From NCBI GenBank assembly GCA_028673005.1, contig CM054113.1, positions 71,682,500-71,746,499 on the forward strand: a DNA stretch of 64,000 bases. The letters are read 5' to 3'. The notes beneath the pieces were generated by a model, which saw only the letters and a program-made list of their open reading frames with translations, was not told the origin of the DNA and ran no database searches. The DNA is from Tanypteryx hageni (taxonomy: Eukaryota; Arthropoda; Insecta; Odonata; Petaluridae). Below are positions 55,606 through 64,000 of the stretch, piece by piece. The first letter of the stretch is position 1. Every line of letters begins with the position of its first letter. Position numbers and translations under genes: made by a program.

Positions 55606-58374
55606 TATTCTATTCCGGTGATTAAGCAACTTTTAATTAATTCATCTCTGATGGGCAATGATTTAAATTTATTTTGTAAGATTGATTCGATGTTGACAAA
55701 TAACCTTGGATTTTCTATTTAGGATTCTATTTATTGAACTCTTTTAATGTTAATCTAATACTTCGTTCATTCGCATCCGTCGTTTTTTATGGGCAATTAC
55801 ACTAGTATTCGACTATCAATAAAATCACTACTGATGACGACTGTCCTGTGGCCGAAATTCGCATCTGGCTTCCTAACCTTTTTATGACAGTCAGAAATAT
55901 TCCGTCAATTTGATTTAAGCTACAATACTAGTTCGAGTTCTCAATTGAATTAATGGAAAATTTAGAAAAAAATGTCGTTAATGGTGTGAATCCGCCGGTT
56001 TTCGTGATTTTCTGAAGCGTTGATTCCTTTTTAAGTATATGATTTTTGTATTCATCCGCACCCGATTAAGTTCTTAGCATTCATTTAATCTTCACGTCAG
56101 TCCTTGGCGGGCATAGATAGGATCTACATAGCACTAATATCATATTTTCCTAGTCTGCAAGAATTTTTGCACCGTTTGTCTGGTGTAGAAAAAATATACA
56201 TTTCCTGTTGAGATGGCAGATATTAATCTATCGTTAAGTATTGGAACCGAGCTACGAAAAAGAAAGGAAACATTTCTTTTAATTCCGATCATGCACTTAT
56301 CTTATACTAGGTCGAAACATCCACTTACGTGATTTCCAACGGGTTCGATCGTTCGCTTGTTACTCTGCGGAAATCTCCCTTTTATCAATGGAAACACATG
56401 TTCCGAAAAAGATTTCCGTCAAATGATGCCACGATAAAGTCAATTGATTTATATTTCGCCTCCTTCGCGAGATCACCTTGTTTCAGAACGGGAAAACAGG
56501 ACGCGTCGCCAAGAATAATAAGTCTTTCCGTGCACCCCGTTCTCTGATTAAAATCGGTTCTTTTAAAACTTTTTAAGGGCGACATTTTTGAAAAGGAAAT
56601 GGAGTATTGTTTCCCTCTATTCATTTCGCTCTTTATTTACGAATAAAATCATCGATCCTGTAGTTTTTTCGATTTTATATATTTGTATATAATTATACCC
56701 GCTATTCCGAGAAATCTTCAGTCGGCTCCTTTAAGAAAAGAGCAGTCGTTTAGGTAAAACAGTCTTCTTCCCAGAGTTTCCTTTTTATCATTTTTTCTTG
56801 CATCCCGCCCCATGTGACAAACCGTTTTGACAGGACACGGCATCGCGGAAGACGAATCGCACCGGACGGGAGACCTCAATGCTGCCCTCTTCTCGGGAGA
56901 TGATGAGATTTGTATGATGATTATTTCAAATGGGAAAAAGATTATTCCGATGGTTGGGAGAGGGAAGAGTAAGAGTAGATGGTCAGGAAGGGATCTCTTT
57001 GTAAAGAAAAATCGATGAAAGGGATTCAAAGGAACAATTTTTTCTCTTTTTTATGCATGTCTCGAGCTACTCGATTAAATTACCGATAGTTTTGGAAGAA
57101 ATATGTAATTCCTTAAAGATTTTTGTTACTTTTATCCATTACGAAGCTAAACGGAAAGGAGAAAATGTTGAAATCTTCAAGCTAGCGTGGAAATGATACC
57201 AATCTTGAGGACAAATTCTTTCAGGAAATCATTTCATATGTTATGTATATTAATCTTTAGAGTGGTTCTATTTCAGATTATTATTATTTAACGCGATTCT
57301 AAATTTCTCAGTGATAATTTAACGATACGAAAAATCATTCCATTCGCCCAGCAGGTGTACCTTGTCGTCTTTTCAAGGTATGGATGGCAATATATGTGAA
57401 TGCAGTGGAGGTATTTAGTAGCTATGGCAGAAAAATAATCACCATTGCAAAGTAAATTTATGAAAGTTCATCATTTGTCATTGGATGCTCGTAGTTTTTT
57501 ATACTTTAAAATAATTTATTCCTCCATTCTGACCAGTGGATTTTTTAGTTATACCTTTTCTTAAAATGTTTTGTAAGCGATTGCGTAACACAATCTCACA
57601 GAAGTCGGCGTCATTGTCAAATCGACTTCTCGAAATTCGATAAGGTCATCCATTAAACAGCGCCTGAGGCAAGGATTGGCGAAAAAGGGGATAAGGGCTG
57701 TGCGAGGGCGGAAGGGTCGAGGGAAGGAGATGTTGCAGCGTGCTGAGGGAATTATGGGCAGGAAGAATGGGAGGAGGGAAACCGGGTATCGCGCCAAGAG
57801 CACGAGTCGTGGCATGACCCTCTCTCAAGAGAGAGAGAGAGAGAGCCACTCTGCAAGCAACGGGAGTTGAAGAAACCAATCACTCGTGCGATAAATCAGT
57901 CTGCCTGCTACGCCGTCTCCGGTTCAATCATTCTGAGCCGTTTGTTCCCCTTCCCGCCTCCCTCTTCACTCCCTATTTCTGCCCCTCTCTTTTTCCCATT
58001 TCAACCCCTTCCTCTCTCTCTCTCTCCCTTTATCCTATCTATGGTTTTTCATTCTATCTATAATTCTTAATCTTATTTACTGTTGATTTTTATGGCTCTC
58101 TCCGATTTTTCCATATTTTTCTCATTCCTCCTACCATTTCCTCCGTTTTTCCCAAAGTGTTATTCTTTTTCTTTTGCTCCGTCAAATTCCTTCCTTCTTC
58201 CGCGGTTCCATCGCTTTTTCCCTGAATTATTTCTTCCTTTACAATTTAAAGCTTCACTTTGCAAATTTACTGTGCTTAAGGGCGTATATGGTTCGGATTT
58301 AAAAAAGTCATTTTCCAGGCGTGTACCTGATTCGGCTATGCAAAAAATATGATGTGAGGAAATAGAATTCCGGT
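55606..58374. other. No gene seen
   Basis: Low-complexity tracts only: GA-rich 57680-57780, (GA)n at 57828-57845, pyrimidine-rich 57950-58260. Confidence 0.5.
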
Positions 58375-58428
58375 TTGTCGGAGGAATAGTTAGCATATCT
58401 AACTTACAGAGTCGCTGGTTCGAATGAA
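58375..58428 (+). repeat. tRNA-like fragment
   Basis: GGAATAGTTAGCATATCTAA then GTCGCTGGTTCGAATG gives A-box-like and B-box motifs at roughly tRNA spacing. It resembles the tRNA-like piece at 19843-19921. Confidence 0.35.
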
Positions 58429-58478
58429 TAGTAGTATAGAATACTCGCCTTTTTACTGTTAATTGGTCAATATGAAAC

Positions 58479-60253
58479 CAGGTCATCGAACCGAAATTTT
58501 TTTGGCTCCGGTTCTTGTTCCGGTTCGCACAAAACAAAAAATTTCGGTTCGATTCCGGTTTCGCTCCAGCAACCACCATTTAAGCGGTTCGAACCGCTTT
58601 TTCTTCGCTCCGACTGCATTTTCTGGAGAAAATTTCAAGAGAATTCCAAAATAATCTTTATTAATTATGTTAGTTTTTATTTAAACTAAATACATCTTCA
58701 CTATCGAGAGTCAAGAAGACAAAAATAGATATACGCACGTAACATCGCACAAGCGCCCCCTTCTACCATGTAACGAACAGTAAAGCATTGTATTAATTCC
58801 CTTCTTACATTTTTCGCTATTCAATTTGTAAACGGCTCCTTTTATACGACCCCGTCTAATACTGTTCTATAGGAATTTATTTTTTTCTCCTTTTTAGCTC
58901 GTATAAAGGCTATTATAATTGTTATTTATTCTTTAGCCTTTAATATGATGAAAAACCGTTATTCTTTCATAAGTCAACATTTATTGTATTTTACAATTTC
59001 AATGTTCCAGATTCCAATATAAGCAGATACTCTCATTATAATAATGAATTTACTCCAACAGTACTCATGCACGTACTTGAACAGGTACAATAATATTGAT
59101 CCATATTTTAATATAGAATGTAATTCATATAGAGTTGTTCAAAGAAGAGCTACTTAACTAATTTTAAATATAATAATTTAGATGTTAATATTACAAATAA
59201 TACAATACAATATATAATTAAATAAATTTTCTTAAGACGATAAATATGTACACACAGTAACATTAAACATAAATAAGAATACCTCAAAAGCACGACAGCA
59301 GAGCGATCCTTCCTGAATAAGTTTTAGAGAAAGACTATCAGAATATAAGGGTTCAATGCATATGGAGAAGGGATGACAGTTAATGGGGACAATAACCTCC
59401 AACTTTAAGCAAAATCTAAGTTAAGAACCGTGAAACATTTTTACCCGGAACACTCCACGGGGTAGGCTCAGGAAGAGGGTACCAAGACGATTAGCGCCTG
59501 TCTTCAAAGTACCACTAAGTTCCTTTCCACTATAATCCGTTTCTACTGCTCGTGCGGCTGTGGCTCGAAGTATTTCGCTCGAGTTCAGTACCACGCTATG
59601 TTGCTAAGTTTCCAATTTCGCTCAGTTCATCGGTAGCTGCTGACGAGTGAAGTTCTATGCTCCAATAGATCCGGAGGAAGCACTTTCATGCTTTCCGCCG
59701 TCGCCGAAATACGATTGGAAAGTGTCAGCAATCGTGTCAACAGCGCTCGTCAAGAAATTTTGAGCGGAGAGAGAAATTTACGACCTCTTATTGGCTTGTA
59801 TTTTCTTCCCCTCACCCCACGGGTCTAACTGTAGACACGCCTCACCCGCACGAAATGCTGAAATGGACTATAGCCTCGTTTAGCAGGGTTCTGGGAAACC
59901 TCAGCAGGACATATTCTTGATGGAAAATCTCACCACTGAACCAACAGATATCATCACAAAAATGCATCTCTCCAAAGGTTTAGGAGCATGTATTCTCAAG
60001 AAAACTATTAGCCTTATTAGGTGTTGAAAAGTGAGGATTTCAAAAAAGACTCATATTAAAGCAAACGAAAGAAAACCTTCTTTCGCTCCCACTGTTTATT
60101 CGAACCGAAAAATTGGAACGAAATAAATAACGGTTTTCGGTTTCTGTTCGGGTTCACTAAAATATTTTTTTCGGTTCGGGTTCGGTTTCACTCCAGCTAA
60201 AATAACGTTTTTTTCGGTTTCCGTTTTCGGTTCGGTTCCGGTTCGATGCCCTG
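58479..60253. mobile_element. Non-autonomous hAT element, 1.78 kb, perfect 8-bp target duplication
   Basis: The left end is CAGGTCATCGAACCGAAA and the right end, reverse-complemented, CAGGGCATCGAACCGGAA. TATGAAAC stands at 58471-58478 and 60254-60261. Both termini lead into many copies of CGGTTCGG/CCGGTTC, which are probable transposase-binding sites. The interior has no transposase piece. 58640-59280 is very AT-rich, while 59290-59960 is GC-richer and unlike the ends. Confidence 0.93.
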
Positions 60254-60261
60254 TATGAAAC

Positions 60262-63200
60262 CAACACATCAGAGTATAATTTTGAATGGGATGGGCCATG
60301 GTTTTAAGTTCTCCAGAGAAGGGCTTCCAAGTTTAAAAGGAAGAGGAGAGATGAGGGGAGAGGGAAGAGATGGCAACTAAGAAAAATTTAGTAGTAGTTG
60401 CGTATGCGAGCCTAGATTTCATGTTACTTAAATCTGTAATAACATAATGTCAGAGATGAAGACGGAATATAAATAAGATTATTATTATTTCTCTCCTTTA
60501 ATTTTTATATTACCGCTCTCTTAATAAATTTATATTCATCGAGTCTGTCGAATGATAGTAAACAAGTCTATCATTTGACATTGACGGATTCATCAGTACC
60601 CTCCGTAAATACGTTTCTAACTATATATGTATCATGCTTATTTTAATATTTAAAACTAATGAAGCATGAAAAATATTTTTTACATCCTTGCAACTTTTTC
60701 TAATGAGATGAATTTTTCCTCATTCCTTTTCCATAAATTTTATCTCTTCCATATTTTTCTCTCTTTTTCCTTCATTGCTTCATAGAGAAGGGAAGTTTAT
60801 TATGCACTTGCTCGCTGTTTTGTATTTTAAGGCTCAGTCCTCTACCTAAATCATCCTTGAAGAGTTGCATAGAATATTCAATCACTTGCACACAGGTGGG
60901 TGAATTATTTTGCCTTGGTGCCAATGGTGATGCTACGACTGACGTTCTGTAAGATGGAATTACTTGACTATTTTTCCCAATTCGTTAAGTTTAAATCCCT
61001 TAGCCATATCAATTTAAGTTTTACATATTCAGTGTAAATTATTTTGTCATACCCATCATGTCACATGACATGTCATGGCGTATTTATAGTTTCTTTAGTT
61101 TTCCAATTTGCTGTAAATTTCTCTGACGCTCACTTGATGTTATTCTTTGTCCGCCTTCTGCATTTTGGCTATTATTCATAGTAAGTTATCCGTAATCTGT
61201 CATTATCACTGGAATTTTAGATCCTTCCTTTGTCCTTATTTCTTTAGGTATCGTCACACTCTCCCGTTTCTCTGAATTCTTTTTATTCTATCAAAAATAC
61301 ATTTAAGTTCAAGCTTTATCATCCCCGCAATTATAACTCTTCAGAGCCTTATGTTTTAGGACTTTCTCCTTTCGTCTTCCACTCTAGCCATTTTACTCAT
61401 CGCATAGCCCCCTACATTTATACTCTCTTTTTATACCTTATTAGGTTATAGTGATGTGGGAATGCAGTTACATCCTTTTTTCCTCACTCTTTGGTCTTCG
61501 CTCTTCCACTTTCTTTCCCTCTCCTATATTCAACTTTCCTCCCCACTCTCTTATTTTTCTCTTTCGTTTTCATTCCAACTTCCACATCTCCTTCTCTTAT
61601 CCCCTTCAAATTACGAAAATTCTGAATGAAATAAGAGGTTGTTTAGCCATGGATTTTCCCCGACTAAAATTGTTTAGATATGTCTTATTTTTTCTTCCAC
61701 GACTTTCTTTCCTCTCGTATTTTCTCTGCGTGATTCCTGAAAGCTGTGCATCGATTGATACTTATTCCTCCACCTTCACTCCCTCACTTTCTTTTGTACT
61801 GACAAATACTTCTTGACTATGCTGAATACATTTTATGCAATCTGTAAATAGTTATCTATCACACCACGACCGATATGCAGCAATTACAGAAATATCTAAA
61901 AATATATCCGCGTCCATTTGGTTGCATCAAACGAAGTTGTCAGTCAGCGCATACTCAGTTACTAAAATGCCAGCCTATCAATTTCCTCCTAGGTTACAAT
62001 ATTCGTAGAATAGTAACTTGCCTTAGTGAAATAATAAATACGTTGGAATAAAATCTGACAACAATATGTTTGCTAGCTAACCCGTTTTAGCACCAGTGAA
62101 GAATCTGCATTTTTTAGATAAGAGTAACATTATAATCAATCGAAAGTTCTCTTCGTGCCTAAAAATATTGAATGCAACTTTGGTCATTAGAAATGCAAGA
62201 TGCAGCAAAATTTCTGGTGCATGTCGCGCAGATTTTGGAAGTAAACACATACCGGCGAAATCCACACAATTTTAAAAAATAACATAACTTACAGTTTATA
62301 TGTGACACCTAAGTTGTAGAGAAGACCAATTGCATATCTGCACGCGCGGTAGATTTAATTAAAAAGTAGTATAGTATTTTGGGCCAAAATATTGTAGCAA
62401 TTTGCTAGATAACTGTAGAAATTTAACGTTGATTTGTTAAGGTCACGTAAATTTCTGGGGTTTTATGAGAATTTTAGAAATATTTAATGGGAACCCATTA
62501 GCACGACTAAAAAAACAACCACCGATTAGCTATATTATTAACAGTTATTTATATATGATCTGAAACGAAACTCGATGGATCCAAAATTAAGAATTAAACA
62601 CATTCACATATGGTACCGAATAAACAACGTCAACTTAACGTTATAGAATTTTAAAACAGGTAATGTTTTTAAAAATGTTTAAATAATTTTAGAATTGGCT
62701 AAACATAATTTAAAAGTTCTATATCAGATTTATATTATAATTCACATAATCATAACGAAATAATATTTTCTATCGACAGATATCAGTTCCTTCCATAGTT
62801 TAAAATATGCTGACGGTAATTTAAGATAAAGATTCTCTTAAAATAGAAACAATAATTCCTTGGATTCATTGGACGATATCAGCCCTTAAGAATTTATCAT
62901 TTAACCTTCACGCCATTTTCTCAAGGTCTCTGTGCAAGCTTCCGAGGAAAGACATTAAACATAAAAACCCCGACAACGTCAAACTCTAACAATACTGACC
63001 TTCTGACGAATTTAATATTAGAGTGGTCATACTCAGTATATCACGGAGTTAAAAATCTCCTCGTTGCCGTTCAGAATATTCTGCTGGCCTGGAAAAAACC
63101 GCTAGAATGCCCTGCGATGTCAGGCGATGCACATTTGAAAGCCCCGGATCTTTTGTAAGATATGAATCACAATCCTATTTGCCCGTGTCCACTCTCGCTT

Positions 63201-64000
63201 AATGGCGAATCTTGCAACGTTTCAAGGACGGAGTTGCAAGCCTCTTGCTGCATGACCATCGTAAAACGCTGGCATTTCGCAGAGAGAGAGAGAGAGAGAG
63301 CGAATGAAGGGTTAAGCGTTGCAATTTCATGTCCATGTTTTGAGTTTATATATCCGATGGAAGAGAATACGCACAGATTTTTTTAATACGTATGCCTCGC
63401 GTCAGTAGCCAGCAGGAATAATGTCTGCCATAAAAATAGGAGCATTTTTGCGCTTAACTTAGAGATAACTCCGAGTCATCTCTGAGAAAAACTACATATT
63501 TTTAGTAAAAAGCAATGCTAAAGGAAGGATAGATATAATTCCATGATTCATAGCTAACGCGTCTATGAGACTTGCGCAGCGAAAATGCTGGAGGTATTCT
63601 GTTTAGCACTATCGTAAAAGTCTGTCTTCATTCCACGATATTTTTTTAACTCAGGCAATAACTTAGGTCAAAAAACATCTCCGACCTTGTTTTACGTATT
63701 AACAAAAATATCACATTAAATAATTCGGCGGTAATCTCGCTGTTCACAAAGACGTATTTATCCGGTAGGTATGGTAGATCTGGTGGGGTTAAATTTATTG
63801 GATTAATCAAATGGAAATATTCATTCATATTTTATTACCATGGGTATTTTACATACCGAAGGCACATAGTGATTTTATTGAGTTTCTTTAAAAAACATTG
63901 GGAAATTCGCACAGATACTGAAATTAGTACTTTTGAAGGCGCGTAATTAAAAATGTTGAGATGTTAATTCAGTGATGTCCTTGACGCAAACTTCGCGAAA
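60262..64000. other. No gene seen
   Basis: AT-rich sequence. Pyrimidine-rich at 61480-61620; (GA)n at 63281-63301. No repeat ends or protein similarity recognised. Confidence 0.5.

Noticed and set aside
55820..55875. Second hammerhead-like phrase CTGATGACGACTGTCCTGTG then GCCGAAATTCG
   Set aside because: CUGAUGA and GAAA are present, but the intervening bases do not form a convincing stem II and no stem I pairing was found.
60590..60610. TCATCAG, a hammerhead core on the minus strand
   Set aside because: No GAAA box or stem II at the required distance.
61451..61816. 121-codon open frame with hydrophobic stretches
   Set aside because: Pyrimidine-rich composition explains it; no signal peptide followed by a recognisable domain and no splice support.

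Overview
The window looks like intergenic or intronic DNA from an animal nuclear genome, most likely an arthropod and probably an insect. It is AT-rich and full of microsatellites, tRNA-headed SINEs and DNA transposons, and I recognise no intact host protein-coding exon. The arthropod call rests on a decayed gene at 9.7-11.4 kb from a protein family I know only as a highly repeated arthropod family, and on a 3' tail at 19.5-19.8 kb of a type I associate with arthropod non-LTR elements. Everything recognisable as protein is a broken transposase or a gene from a mobile family.

Layout. 0-1 kb: a PIF/Harbinger deletion derivative that keeps the start of the transposase and, on the opposite strand, the start of its MADF-domain partner. 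1.1-4.4 kb: a 2.3-kb hAT element with perfect 8-bp target duplications and transposase remnants, inside a pair of diverged inverted repeats. 4.7-6.7 kb: three hAT elements end to end, separated only by versions of the same 8-bp site; the first holds a 124-bp near-perfect palindrome. 9.1-14 kb: two hAT MITEs and the decayed arthropod-family gene. 19.2-19.9 kb: SINE, LINE-type tail and tRNA-like piece. 21.8-23.6 kb: a nearly full-length hAT transposase pseudogene. 24.6, 33.8, 35.6, 53.2 and 55.3 kb: hAT MITEs, most with clear target duplications. 38.4-39.5 kb: a ZBED5/SCAND3-type hAT transposase remnant.

37.6-50.6 kb is a dense repeat nest. It has three copies of an unclassified repeat built from degenerate ~140-190 bp units, one of them split by a pogo-type MITE whose empty site survives in the sister copies. 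It also has an unclassified ~1.3-kb inverted-terminal-repeat element present twice, again with a paralogous empty site; a TA-flanked MITE; a candidate hammerhead ribozyme in a Penelope-like context; a Tigger-type transposase fragment; and a Harbinger-type MITE. 58.5-60.3 kb is a hAT element with perfect 8-bp target duplications and unexplained GC-richer cargo. The last 3.7 kb shows nothing specific.

Two CpG-rich stretches (about 27.3-27.7 kb and 51.7-52.2 kb) carry YY1-like motifs and could be promoters or first exons of host genes; this is inference only. Functionally the window is an archive of cut-and-paste transposition: autonomous elements have decayed, and short relatives with shared termini outnumber them.
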